From positions 1-64,000 of the forward strand of contig NW_026604946.1 of assembly GCF_024763615.1 (NCBI RefSeq): DNA of 64,000 nt, given 5' to 3'. The stretch is from Phlebotomus papatasi (Eukaryota; Arthropoda; Insecta; Diptera; Psychodidae). Made by a program: the position numbers and the translations under genes. Below are positions 1 to 10,605 of the stretch, one piece after another (position 1 is the stretch's first letter; every line of letters starts with the position of its first letter). Under the pieces are notes generated by a model. The model was not told where the DNA came from and did not search any database. It was given only the letters and a program-made list of their open reading frames with translations.

Positions 1-693
1 AAGAACTACGAGCAATTTTGTTTAAGTCGCGGTGCAATACTACAAAATTTTTACACGGAAAAGTGAAAAAATAGCTTCACTTTTTATTAGGCTTGATGGG
101 CCCTTGCATGAATTACTTTAGTAAGATAATTCGTAAAAAATAATCTTACAAAGAAATTTTAGATTTGATAGATTGTAAAAAATCTCATGTAAAACTCAAC
201 TTACCAGTATGATCGATTAAAATCACTTTTCCACAAATTTTTCAAATCACTTTAATTGCACTGGAAAATTCAACATTTATCGCAGAAAGACAGAAAAAAG
301 AGAATAATACCGACTAATCTTGCGCATTCCGCAACCCATAAGATGGTAGATGTAAATTTTGGAGAAAAATCCTAGGAATTTCAAGGGTTAGTGAGAGTAA
401 TAAGGAGAATTTTACCTCCTAAGCGTCTTTCAAGTACTCAAAATCCAAACTGTAGGTGAGCGGATAAATCAATGTGTGAGTGAGAAACGAACAAGAAAAA
501 GCATCGCATAGAGGAGCAATCATGCTACTCAATAATGCGTATGTGTGTGTGTGTGTGCATATCAGAGTACCAATGGAGAAGCTCCTACGAACAGCCTCTT
601 TGAGTTCTAATGAGAGACAAAGCGGGGAAATAATTTAAAAAAAATACTAATGGATTAACGAGAAAAGATAGTTTAAAAAATCATACTTGTTAA
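1..693. other. Non-coding left edge
   Basis: AT-rich DNA with no reading frame I can support on either strand. It lies just beyond the 3' end of the BEL/Pao fragment. The integrase coding that should follow RNase H in an intact BEL element is absent, so the element is 3'-truncated here. A short GT microsatellite is the only distinct structure. Confidence 0.6.
542..557. repeat. (TG)8 microsatellite
   Basis: Eight uninterrupted TG dinucleotides, visible directly. No gene context. Confidence 0.9.
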
Positions 694-695
694 AA

Positions 696-1336
696 TTAAA
701 TTGACATCCCTCTGGAAGCAAGGTCTGCAGGATTTGCCTTAGACTCAACATGTCTCCATTGTGACGTTTCGGTAAGATCCTGGATCTTGGCCACTCGGTT
801 CGCCACATATGTTTCCCAATTTGAGGGATTCTTCCGTATCCAGGAGAGAGTTATCTGTGAGTCTGTCCATAAATAAATCGGTGGATTTATCAGCTCCATG
901 CTCTTTATTGTTGTATGCAACAATTCTGCTAACAAAACAGCAGCGCACAGTTCGAGCCTTGGTAAAGATATTTTACCCTTTAAAGGTGTAACTCTTGTCT
1001 TGGAGACCAGAAGAAAGGTGTTATGGTTGCCACCCTTTGAAATTACCCTTGTGTAAATTACGGCACCATACGCCTTTTCCGACGCATCTGCGAATCCGTG
1101 TATCTGTAGATCACATCCTTTTGTTGTGGTAATCCACCTTGGAATAGAAATTTCGTTAAGATGCGACAGGTCTTCCACGAAGTCCTTCCAACCTTCTTCT
1201 ATTTCTTGTGGAGCTTCATCGTCCACTCGATTCCCTTTTTCCAAAGCCTTTGGATAATTATTTTGGCTCTAAGAGTTATGGGCGAGATACATCCGAGAGG
1301 ATCGTAAATAGTGGCCACATACGAAACCACTAGTCT
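696..1336 (-). pseudogene. BEL/Pao retrotransposon pol fragment (RT end to RNase H)
   Basis: This minus-strand fragment encodes the part of BEL/Pao Pol linking reverse transcriptase to RNase H. Reading from 1336 down, the Pao signature YDPLG followed by SPITLRAK is visible. The long open frame at 1244-696 then has RNase H-like features: FADAS, PRLELCAA, WTDSQ and NPADLASRG, with conserved acidic residues in the first three. The two parts are in different frames, with the break near 1222 beside a GAGTGGACGATG stretch, which suggests a one-base deletion. There is no ATG at the start of the long frame. The upstream side is interrupted by the Ty3/gypsy LTR at 1337, and the downstream side stops at 696 before integrase. 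It is a dead fragment; family assignment is confident because the motif order is diagnostic. Confidence 0.85.
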
Positions 1337-1433
1337 TGTTGTAACCCCTTCAGGGTTACATTTTATAATGTTGTAACCCCTCCAGGGTTACATTTCATAT
1401 TGTTGTAACCCCCTTCAGGGTTACATTTCATTC
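1337..1433 (+). repeat. Triplicated 32-bp palindromic motif at LTR start
   Basis: Three near-identical tandem units start at 1337, 1369 and 1401. Each contains the near-palindrome GTAACCCC(T)-AGGGTTAC. Repeated palindromes in U3 are often protein-binding or enhancer sites; that role is inferred. Confidence 0.8.
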
Positions 1434-1743
1434 AATCTATATTCTTCTTTCTTTTCACAATAATGCTCTAAATATGATTTTTCTTATTCCCTCGGAGGGT
1501 ATGATCTCATTTCCTGATCATGCCGGATAATGCTCTTTGCGCATTTGGAGGCTAATAAAAAATGACATGTTTATGGTTGTTGGTTGAATTGCCTAAAAAC
1601 TTTTAGCCGGACGCCTAATGGGTCAAGCGCATTCCAAATGTGGAGGGAGAATTTATGCGATCTCTTGAGGGATTCGAAGAAATGGTGAAATAGGAAGAAA
1701 TGTCGCATGAGTAATGAGATCATTCTAGAAATAAGACAAAGAT

Positions 1744-1815
1744 TATAAAAAGGGGAATTGGATTAGAAAGATTGTTCAGTTCTGTAAGGGGAGTTGTGGA
1801 GTTCAGTTGAATAAA
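1744..1815 (+). promoter_or_regulatory. LTR TATA box and polyadenylation signal
   Basis: TATAAAAA at 1744-1751 and AATAAA at 1810-1815 fall 60 bases apart within the LTR, consistent with the U3/R arrangement of an LTR promoter. Seen directly; function inferred. Confidence 0.55.
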
Positions 1816-1966
1816 GTGTTCAATCCCCAAAGTGTAGTGTGTTTCCATGAAGGCTTGCGTCCTGAGTGTGTTTCCATCAAGACTTGCGCCCTGAGGTTAA
1901 ATGTGTTCACTAGGACAAGGAGAAGGTCCTGTGGTTTAATGTGTTTTCTGGGTCACAACATAATTT

Positions 1967-1986
1967 TGGTGTTTTCGCCCGGGAAC
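1967..1986 (+). other. Candidate primer-binding site of Ty3/gypsy element
   Basis: The sequence starts TGGTGTTTTCGCCCGGG, six bases after the inferred LTR end. PBS sequences begin TGG because tRNAs end CCA. I could not assign the tRNA. Confidence 0.4.
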
Positions 1987-2052
1987 GGCAGAAAAAAACA
2001 ATTGTGACTCGGAGTGAAAATCGTGAAAATACTTTGAATTCAGGACTAGTCA

Positions 2053-3455
2053 ATGTCCACAAACCCGCGCATAATACAGTTGCGAAATAGGGCTGTGTCG
2101 TGTGACAATAGACAGGACACAAATAAGAAGACGGGACGTAGAAAGGAAGTGGAAGTTCGGGAGGAAATCACTTTGGAGGATAATCCAGAAAATTCTGCTG
2201 GTAGCAGGAGTATGCCCAACCTCCCCCGTACGCCAACTGAACCAAAATCAGGACTTTCGTAGAAAGAAAACAACACTCCAGATCAGCTTCAAGTGAAAGG
2301 GCCATCAGTCCAATTAGTCCTTTATTATCTGAAGAGGAGGAGGAGGAAATTCGAAAGACAGTATCAGCGACAGAGCTTCGTGTGGCAATAGAAGTCTTAG
2401 AAGGAGAAATGGAGCAGGATCAAGAAGATACCTCGACGGGAGTAATTCCAAAGATGAGATTGGATCAGAGGGTGTCAGCGTTTCCTGAACTCAATGGTAG
2501 GTCCATTAATTTATTCTTCCGGAATGCGGATATGGTGTATTCCCTATATAAGATCGAAGGAAATCAGGAATTGGAGCAATATTTCACGTCGTTACTTCTG
2601 AGTAAAATTGAGTGTGGAAATTTTTGAGCAAATCCACAGTTCGGACGTTTGGCAGGACTATAGGAGCCTCAGAAGTTACATCATGGGAATTGTCAGTAGA
2701 AATATTGGAATTGATGAGGCAAGAGAAAACTTATATACATGTAGAAAGGAAGCTCGAGAAACTTACAGGGAATTTGGGAAAAGAATTCAAGATGTTTAAA
2801 TGTGGCATTGAACGCATATATTTCAGAATTTGGACATAACGTTATTCCTGAAAGTATTCGTAAATCATTAAATTCGGTAGCTATTGAGGCTTTTACTAAC
2901 GCTATTCCGGATCCTGAAATAAGGGTTTTGATTCGCGCCGAAAAAACTGATAATCTTCAGAATGCAATCTTATTCGCAGAAAATCGCATGCGAAGGGCAG
3001 GGTTTATGGTGGACTCTCCCGAAGGGAATAAATTTTCTCGCACTAAATTCTTCCCAAGAACCTTTTCCAACAACCCAAATGGAGGGTATAACCAAAATTT
3101 CCCCTATCGTGTAATCCCTACGTATCCTTTTCCGACCAGTTTCTTACTCTTATCAACCCTATCAAAATGCAAATCCCCCGGCGGTTAAGGTCGAAAATCA
3201 GAATTTATCACAAATGACTCCTCGAACCCCCTTCAGGGGAAATCAAATTCCGTCGACAGGTGGTAATTTGGGACCCAGGAATATTCCAGGGAATTATTTT
3301 CCCCGACAGCCTACTTTTGGAGGAAATTTTTCTCAGGGGAATCCAAGGGGAACTTATATGCTTCATGAACAAGGTTGTGGGGTTATGGAGAATATTATAT
3401 TCCTGAAGAGAGAGAAGAAGAATATTACGAGGCAGATGAGCCCCCACGAGAATTA
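2053..3455 (+). pseudogene. Ty3/gypsy gag, multiply frameshifted
   Basis: Gag-like coding is spread over several frames: an ATG-started N-terminal basic/acidic segment (2053-2259), a Glu-rich stretch into a capsid-like region (about 2270-2627), a segment with the pattern W-DYRSLRSYI and EARENLYTCRKEARETYREFGKRIQ (about 2608-2799), and a continuation to RAEKTDNLQNAILFAENRMRR (2802-3050). A Gly/Pro/Asn-rich tail (to 3455) follows. Frames change near 2260, 2610, 2800 and 3190, and stops interrupt throughout. I see no clear CCHC knuckle, so nucleocapsid may be degraded or absent in this lineage. It lies directly between LTR/PBS and protease in the usual order. Not functional as it stands. Confidence 0.7.
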
Positions 3456-3559
3456 ATCACGGAAGAGAACCATTTAAATGGATCCCGGCCGCTTGGGAAT
3501 TTGTTGACTTCCCAAGACCCGAAAAACGGCCAATAGATCAGAAAAATGAGCTCACATTT

Positions 3560-4441
3560 TTGGTAAACAACCTGGAACTCACTCCGATTATCAAGATATA
3601 CTGCGCTGAATCTAAATATTTACGTCCTTTAAATTTTTTAATTGATACCGGTGCTCGAGCTTCATTAATAAGGGCAGAGAGTTTGAATCCTGAAGTCTTA
3701 GTAACCTCACATCAAAGAGTTGCGGTTAGTGGAATTACTAGTGTGGCTCTAGAAACTTTGGGCACTGTAAATCTATTAATGCGATTTGGAGTCAAGCCCT
3801 CGCCGGATTTTACTATCACAGCTCAGAGACTTCCCCAGGGGCATCATTTATCTTTTGATGGAATACTAGGATATAATGTATTATCTAAATTAGATGCAAT
3901 TCTCTTTACAAAAGAAAGGCAGGTTCTCTTTAGGAATTTGAATGTTGTAGTAGGATTTGAAAAAGAGTGCGAACTTTATGAGGAACCCAAATCGTCAACT
4001 AACACCGAGAAAGAAAAAGAGGCGAAACAAGAGAATAGTGAAAAAGTTGGAGAAGAGAAAAAGAAATCGGGAGAAAACACTCTTAAGAAAAAATTAAAAG
4101 AGGCCATGGAAGAAGATAGGGAACAAGTGCAAACACTGGTAGGGTATTTAGAGATGGATAATCATGAATTGTTAGGGGAAAAAGATGAAGAGAAAGAAGA
4201 AGTTTTATATGAAATAAGAAATTTGTTCTTAGAGACCCGTGAATTACATGAAAATCAAGGGATGCATAAGATAAGAATACCGGCAAAATGTAATGATATA
4301 ATCGAGATTTGTGCACCTGACACAAATGTGTATTTGTGCATGTATACAAAACCTCACCCAGGTCTTTTTCTGCCTGAATGCTTAGCAACATCTGATAATG
4401 GAAGGGTCAAAATTACAAATACAAAATCATGGATCGAGTGA
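3560..4441 (+). CDS. Ty3/gypsy retropepsin region (pol N-terminus)
   Basis: An open frame of 293 codons carries a retropepsin. The active-site motif FLIDTGARASLI lies near residue 30-40, and the second-half ILG motif (DGILGYNVLS) near residue 100. After the protease comes a charged Lys/Glu-rich linker of about 100 residues. The frame starts without ATG and runs from the end of gag, so expression in a live relative would be through readthrough or frameshift. This is the longest unbroken stretch of this element; the frame ends at 4441 and the next coding continues in another frame. The product would be cytoplasmic and particle-associated. Part of a dead element. Confidence 0.75.
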   Translation: MVNNLELTPIIKIYCAESKYLRPLNFLIDTGARASLIRAESLNPEVLVTSHQRVAVSGITSVALETLGTVNLLMRFGVKPSPDFTITAQRLPQGHHLSFDGILGYNVLSKLDAILFTKERQVLFRNLNVVVGFEKECELYEEPKSSTNTEKEKEAKQENSEKVGEEKKKSGENTLKKKLKEAMEEDREQVQTLVGYLEMDNHELLGEKDEEKEEVLYEIRNLFLETRELHENQGMHKIRIPAKCNDIIEICAPDTNVYLCMYTKPHPGLFLPECLATSDNGRVKITNTKSWIE

Positions 4442-5556
4442 TCTATTCGTGTGTTGTGAGGATTTTAAGTGGGAGGAAATTGCACAATTCAATATTTATG
4501 AATTAGAGGCAGGAAATATAAATCAAGGAAGTTGCAGAGAAAATAGAGTGGAGGAGATATTAAAAGGACTAAAGGTTGAAAGTCAGTTGAATCAAGAGAA
4601 GACGAATCAGCTTAAAGAATTTAATTTTACAGAATCACGAAATATTCCCATTTGGAGAACGATAAATTGGGATCCGTAAGAAATCATACTTATAAGATTC
4701 GGACAAAAACTGATGCCGAAATAATTAATGTCAAACCCTATCGTTTACCTGCATGTCATAAAGAAGAAATTGAGCGACAGATTAGTGAGTTACTTGACAG
4801 TAATGTAATCCAACCTTCGTTTAGCCCATATAATAGTCCATTGCTAATTGTTCCTAAAAAGGCGGACAGTAATGGAAATAGACGATGGTGGGTAGTAATA
4901 GATTTCAGAAAATTGAATGAAATAACTATCCAGGATTCATTTCCTATTGGTCATATCGAGGATATATTCGACCGATTGGGGCCAGAGTAAATATTTTTCA
5001 TCATTAGATCTCGCGTCCGGATACTTTCAATTAGAGATAGATAAGGGTAGTAGACATAAGACCGCATTTAATGCATTGGGGTCTCATTATGAATTTAAAC
5101 GTCTACCCCAGGGTCTATGTTCCGCACCCGCAGGATTCTCCCGAATGATCCGTAGTATATTGGGTGATCTGTTGAATAAAATTTGTATGGCATACTTGGA
5201 CGATATTATAATTTTTTCGGACACAATCGGGAACCATTTCAAAAATCTAGAGACAGTTTTCCAACGACTAAAGGATTTCAATTTACAGTTAAGTCCGGGA
5301 AAATGCGAATTATTGAAAAACTGAGTTGATTTACTTGGGATATAAAATTTCGGACAAAGGGTTACATACTGATCCGTCCAAAACCGATGCTTTAAACAAA
5401 TATCCTATTCCCAAGACTGTTAAGGATGAACGATCATTCTTAGGTCTAGCATCATATTATCGAAGATTTATATGGGAATTTGCCAGAATTGCATTACCCT
5501 TAATAAATTTAACGAAGAAGGATACGGATTTTGTATGGACGGAGGAGTGTGACAAG
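4398..5556 (+). pseudogene. Ty3/gypsy reverse transcriptase, truncated
   Basis: RT coding in three frames. The first part (to about 4980) has the fingers region with SPYNSPLLIVPKK and VIDFRKLNE. The second part (4990-5322) has SSLDLASGYFQ, KTAFN, LPQGLCSAPAGFSR and the catalytic YLDD box (MAYLDDIIIFSD). The third part (5326-5556) has IYLGYKISDKG and SFLGLASYYRRFI of the connection region. Frame breaks fall near 4980 and 5324. Coding stops abruptly at 5556 where the GGGATCCCG-rich element begins, so RNase H, integrase and the 3' LTR are missing. Clearly Ty3/gypsy by motif spacing. Confidence 0.85.
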
Positions 5557-5568
5557 TAGGGCTTCCAA

Positions 5569-6130
5569 TACGGGATCCCGGGATCCCGAAATCCCGGGAT
5601 TTCAGGCCTTTCTTGGATCGGGATTAATCCCGGGATCGAATAATTGATAAAACGGATTTCGAGATCCCGAAATCTCTAAATATTACGATCCCGAAATCCC
5701 GGGATCCCGTCCGAAAATTTTCGGGGTCCCGGGGTTTTCGGGGTCCCGGAATTTTCGGGATTTTCGGGATCCGGGATTTTCGGGATCCCGGGACTTTTAG
5801 GGGTCCCGGGATTTTGGGGATCCCGGGTTTTTCGGGATCCGGGATTTTCGTGATCCCGGGATTTTCGGGATCTCGGGATTTTCCGGGTCCCGGGATTTTT
5901 GGAATCCCGGGATTTTCGGGATCTCGGGATTTTAGGGATCTCGGGATTTTCGGGATCCCGGAATTTTCGAGATCTCGGGATTTCCGGGATATCGAGATTT
6001 TCGGGATCCCGGGATTTTCGGGATCCGGAACTTTCGAGATTCCGGGATTTTTGGGGTTCCGGGATTTTCGAGATCCCGAAATTTTCGGGGTTCCGGGATT
6101 TTCGGGATCGCGGAAATCCCGGGAATTTTG
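5569..6130 (+). repeat. Left subterminal GGGATCCCG/GGGATTTTCG array
   Basis: Several dozen imperfect copies of a roughly 15-16-base motif (GGGATTTTCGGGATCCC and variants) lie in tandem. They are GC-rich unlike the AT-rich surroundings. Clustered subterminal motifs next to hAT TIRs usually bind transposase; that role is inferred. The array produces long spurious reading frames on both strands. Confidence 0.85.
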
Positions 6131-8544
6131 CGGTTCACTCATTTGGCACTCACTATATGAAGTGAGTGACAACTCTTACCACTCATTATATGGAGAGCCA
6201 CTCATACTACTGAAGAAATATATGAGTTCCCCGAGTTCCCTGAAAAATGCATGGGTTCCATGGGCTTCCCAACAAAACGTGTGAGATCCCTGGGTTCCCT
6301 GAAAAAATATATGAGTTCAGATTGTGCTAAAAACATTTTTTAAGTTTCTGAATTTATTGGGCTGGCTACGTAGTCTTTTAGAAAGCTAGAAGTGTATGCA
6401 CAGGACAGAATAAAACGAAACGAAGTGATTTAACTCTTCAATATGTTTTTTTGACAAAGTTTTTCGACGGTTTTTTGACAAAAGATTTTAGGTGTGTTCT
6501 TGCATATCTAATTCGTTCATGCTGTCATTCCAGTTAAGTTTCAATCCACTGAGATAAAAGAAACAGCACCAGAGTTTCGTAGACCAGGACCACTTTATTA
6601 CCAATAATCAGAGAGTATACTTTTCATTGATAACTTCACGGTTACTCAGAGGTTATTTCCTGTGTATCCCGGTAATGTTCGATGTCTCTGGATTTGTTGA
6701 GTCTCAGGGCTATTCTAAAGTCGCTGATTTGCCACACTTCAAGTCCCTCTTGTCTAAAACTTTCTCTGCTATAGGTATTTAAATCTATGGAGATAATCCA
6801 GAGCTGCTGCAAAATTTAGAGTCAATCCATGTTTTCCTCAAGTTCCATTTATCGTCTTCCAATCGTATCTCCATAATGTTAGCCCAAGAAGAGTCAAAAT
6901 CACCACAGTGAGGATATTCCGTCCATCTGGATCATTTTTTACGTCCTGAAGCTCACAATATTACAGTGATTGGGTTGCCTTTGATTGGAGTTGTCCTTGA
7001 ATAAATAAAATCCCAAGTTTTGCAGTTGTGACGATGGAGATGGAGGTTTGCTCAGTAGTATGCCTAGACTCTCTAGACTAGAATATTCCCTTCCATAGTC
7101 ATTTTTGAGGTATTTGTTGAACAACAGAGTCCATTCTTTTTCCATTCTGGAATAAAATCGCATGATAAAAAAGGCAATAATTTTCAAATAAAAACAAGAT
7201 ACCCGAATAACCCCTTCTTGGAAAAAGATTCAAATCTATCCTTTTAACCATCTCCATCGCTTCCTCTATTACTATTTCAACCGGCACGCACTTTTCTTCA
7301 ACGTCTTTAGTAGATTGGCAAATACGACCGATGGCTCATGATTACTGGTTGCACTTCGATTCGGATCTGGCGGTTGCACTTTTGAGGTTATATAAACAAA
7401 AACAAAATAAGGAGATGACCAGATGACAATGTGACCATATAGCGGATTAGATATATGGCACTTCTGTCACGTCAATTTTTTGTGTACAGTACCAGTACAG
7501 ATAAACGTTTTAAAAGGAAAAAGCATTTAAAACAATGAAAATAATTGTGAATGGTGAACTTCTGATTACTGTTGTAGTAAAGGTTGAGAAGCACTATCCA
7601 GCTGTAGTTATAACAATTTTTCCTGATCGTAGATCTTGCATTCATCCCATAAATTTTCATTCCGTAGTAAGATCCCCCATCTTTTCATTAATTTGTTTCG
7701 CTTCTACTTTGTTATTTTAAAACACTTTTCAGAATTTATTACCTAAAACCTGAAGAATAAACTAAAGAAGACTTGAATTAATAGCTCAAACCCTGAAGTT
7801 AATGATTATGGAGGAAAATTAAGACAAAAATCGCAAGGTTTATGCTTCCGGAAGGCATCGAGAGGCTACTAGTAAATCTTTAGAACTTGAATGTTTTATT
7901 TCAAGGAGTTGAATTACACATTTTAAAATAAAGGAAATAAGGGAAAAACAGGGAATAAAAAAATATGATGTGTATATGAAGAGCATTCAAGAAGTATATC
8001 CGGAATATTTGTAAGACGGAAGAAGGAATGGAGTTCAACAATTCAAGGTACAAATTAAAAAATTTTGTGCGCCAGCTCATCTGTTTAATCGTTTTAATGT
8101 AAATTGTTACACAGCATATATTGTGAATTGAAGGTAATTATCGGTAAGACATTCCACTGGATAAACTTTAATTCTTTTCTATATAGCAAAATCTCTGATT
8201 GAATGTTAAAAATAAAATCAATAAATGTTGACTTCTATTCCAAGTTATGGGGAACACGAACACAGCGGCGTAATAGGTAAGAATCGTTGGGGTCTCCACC
8301 AAAGTGATAAAACCCTGAACACAGATTTTTTTATTCACGAAATTGAGCTGTGTAGAAAACAATTAAAAAAAAAACTAGATTTAAAAGGTAGATATGAGAG
8401 GATAAGTATATTTGGTTAAAAATAAAATATTCGTTTGGTCCTAAGCACGTCGTATGCTATTTGAGAAAAATACACAATCTCAGACGAATAAAACACGTTA
8501 CTTGCGATGTCGGTGATTGGACTGGACACTGAAGAAAGCTCACT
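6131..8544. other. Left arm, unassigned segment
   Basis: This segment is inverted and repeated in the right arm (about 14585-15017, 19574-20668 and 21900-22655). No family is recognised. A frame at about 7200-7425 (ending near KQKQNKEMTR) and another at 7537-7720 (MKIIVNGELL start) keep reading in the matching right-arm positions (20268-20609 and 20000-20239), so a decayed captured gene is possible. A stretch near 6700-6790 (22005-22130 in the right arm) also looks protein-like. I cannot name any of these. Confidence 0.4.
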
Positions 8545-9620
8545 TTAGTGAGACCTTTGGTTGGTAGTCACTTAAGAGTTCCTCTAACTCTAAAAGAAGT
8601 TCCAATTGAACGATTGCGTGCTGGTCAGGTGGTACTTCTTGGGTGCAGCATAAGAAGTGGAGAGCAATCAGTAATTATTGATACTGTCTATCTCATGGAA
8701 GTTTAGTGTCACTGTCACGGCAGAATCATTTAGTGTCAATTCTCAATGGCTATTCTGAGGAGAAACATATTTGGATTGATCGAGTGGATAGACTCCTGCA
8801 AAGATCATCGCTTTGCTCAGGTCGGAATCCTGGTAATTAAACAATTACCAGGATTCCGACCTGAGCAAGCGATGATCTTTGCAGGAGTCTATCCACTCGA
8901 TCAATCCAAATATGTTTCTCTCAGAATAGCCATTGAGAAATTGACACTAAATGATTCTGCCGTGACAGTGACACTAGGCTCCAATTCAGCCTTTGGCTAA
9001 GGTTGGAGTGTTGCTTCCTAGAGTTACTCCCCATGGAAGTCTTCTGTTAAAGCCTGGAGCAAGAATAGGATATTGAATCTATTATTATTGTACCCTCTGT
9101 CATTCAAAGTCATTCATGGAGCCAAATCAACAAAGTTCATGGAGGTGAAGAAATTCCGTGAACAATCCGTCATTTCTTCCGAATACCCAAAATATCACAA
9201 AATTCCACGAACTCGGTACTCGCAACAATAATTACGCCAAAGGATTTCTTAGGGCCAATAATTGGACTCTGTGTTGAATGCAGAGGTGTCCAGAATACTA
9301 ACCCATTTCGACAGTGATCGTGTGATGATGACCTACATTTTCCACTGGCACAGATTATACTGAACTTTTGATCGCTTGAAATCCTTGACATCAGGCTATG
9401 CGAGTTCTGACTACGAAGATCATGGATATCAAGTTACAACCTGCCGTAAAAATCAGAATCTTGCTCAATGGTCAAGAAGTCCAGAATTGAACTCGATAGT
9501 TCAGGTTAGCAAAACTCAAACCTTCGCACGACACTTGTGACCAAACTCAAAAGACATAATACCTTGGAAAATGGTTAATTAGCCATCCAAGCAGTAGTTG
9601 GCAGCAAAATCCTCACGATT
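8545..9620 (+). pseudogene. GUF1: Decayed GUF1 (mitochondrial LepA/EF4) fragment, left arm
   Basis: GUF1 is the nuclear-encoded mitochondrial GTPase related to bacterial LepA/EF4 that acts on the mitoribosome. This copy covers domain II to near the C-terminus, without the GTPase domain. Visible landmarks in order: ERLRAGQV; LPGFRPEQAMIFAGVYPLDQ with IEKLTLNDSAVTV (8855-8970); a degraded LHMEVF-like stretch (about 9040); and LKSLTSGYASSDYEDHGYQ (about 9383-9440), the LepA C-terminal signature. VKIRILLNGQEVQEL and an AIQAVVGSKI tail follow. Frameshifts and stops are frequent, and a local inverted duplication at 8706-8975 splits it. No introns are seen over about 1 kb, so it may be a retrocopy or a single-exon capture. 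The same fragment is in the right arm. Confidence 0.8.
8706..8975. repeat. Local inverted duplication inside GUF1 fragment
   Basis: Bases 8706-8838 are nearly the exact reverse complement of 8842-8975, separated by about 3 bases. The right arm has only one copy of this segment (about 14280-14415), so the duplication arose after the arms separated. It resembles a template-switch event. Confidence 0.85.
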
Positions 9621-9925
9621 AATATGATCAATATGATGATTTCTTGAATTAAATAAATCGTTTGTTTGAAGCATTCAACAGCAAACTCTTCAATATTCTC
9701 CATAGTAATGAATTCTTACCAATTGCGATAGCTTCTGTGCAGCCACATCATTCACTGTTGCACTGAAACAACATCCATATTGTTCATAAGGTCCTGCTGG
9801 AATTCTTCAAAAAAGTTAGCAACTTTTTCCTTCTCCTTTTGTTTTTTTCTGGGGCCGGACGTCACTTGACATCCATAAAATCCACATCCACACAGACTGC
9901 GAGGTTAGAAACATCATTGCCGCTC
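9621..9925 (-). pseudogene. Unidentified coding-like segment, left arm
   Basis: On the minus strand the sequence reads as a protein-like stretch with KKQKEKEKVANFFEEFQQD followed, after a frame change, by NDVAAQKLSQLVEFITMENIEEF. It lies tail to tail with the GUF1 fragment. The same segment is at 12880-13160 in the right arm, with a different frame break. I do not recognise the family; it could be a second captured host gene. Confidence 0.35.
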
Positions 9926-9953
9926 TGAATATGGATAGGGAAGTGAGCGTGTA

Positions 9954-10404
9954 AAATCCAGCGTGCACGCGGCAGTTAGGAGTTATCCCTGCTTATTGTA
10001 CTAAAGTCTTTTTCATTAGGTTTAAGTTACATATTTAGTATCAGTGGGCTTCAGTGGATCAAGTGAAATAACACTTGGTATTTCCAGTTTTTAAAATTTC
10101 GTCTGGAAAACTGGTGGCAAATAGCACTCCGAAAGTGGCTATATCTACCCAGGCCGGGGCAGGTGTAGCCAATGTGTCATACTTTTTTCATTATCCTCTC
10201 TAGAAAAAGTCAAGGATTTTAAAGCTCTGAACTATACGGTTTTATACAGCCAATATCCTGATGCTACTTATGAAACATAAAAACATTAAACAAACAAAAA
10301 AAGTTCATTTGCTGGCTAATTCTACCCCTGTCTCCCCTACCTTCATCTCGGCCTCAACATGCGGAGTTGGGATAACTCCTAACTGCCGCTTGCACGCTGG
10401 ATTT
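9954..10404. mobile_element. 451-bp MITE with TA target site
   Basis: Terminal inverted repeats of roughly 35 bases (starting AAATCCAGCGTGCACGCGGC, with one mismatch in the shown stretch) are flanked by TA on both sides. That is consistent with a Tc1/mariner-type target duplication, though TA is weak evidence alone. No coding. It sits in the loop between the palindrome arm and the transposase gene. Confidence 0.7.
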
Positions 10405-10605
10405 TAGAATTCTGTAGAGAATTTTCTAAAGTAACCATATTGTTGGGGGGGAGGGGGGTGTGGAGAATAAACGAAGGAAGGAACTGAAGAAAAGTATCAA
10501 AGAATGAATCAAAAGGAATCTCATGAATTTGTCCATCTCATACACTACCAGGAAGAATTTTCACTAAAACACATGTTTTCATTTTTGTTGAAAAATTAAA
10601 AAAAA
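10405..10605. other. 3' flank of hAT transposase
   Basis: Short AT-rich interval with a G-rich run near 10445. No gene seen. Presumably the 3' untranslated region of the transposase; its exact polyadenylation site is not clear. Confidence 0.4.

Larger units (their letters stand above)
1337..1960 (+). repeat. 5' LTR of a Ty3/gypsy-type element
   Basis: The segment begins TGTTG and ends CAACA, a matched terminal inverted pair as expected for an LTR, and is followed after six bases by a TGG-beginning candidate primer site. It contains a TATA box (1744) and a polyadenylation signal AATAAA (1810) in the right order for U3-R. No second copy exists in the window because the element is cut at 5556. 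It sits inside the BEL/Pao fragment, so it integrated into that older element. The boundaries are inferred without a 3' LTR to compare. Confidence 0.65.

Noticed and set aside
5624..6284. Long reading frames of (S/P-rich) repeats on both strands in the GGGATCCCG array, mirrored at 22503-23145
   Set aside because: All frames are open because the unit lacks stops in several phases; the repeat explains them and no start or family support exists.
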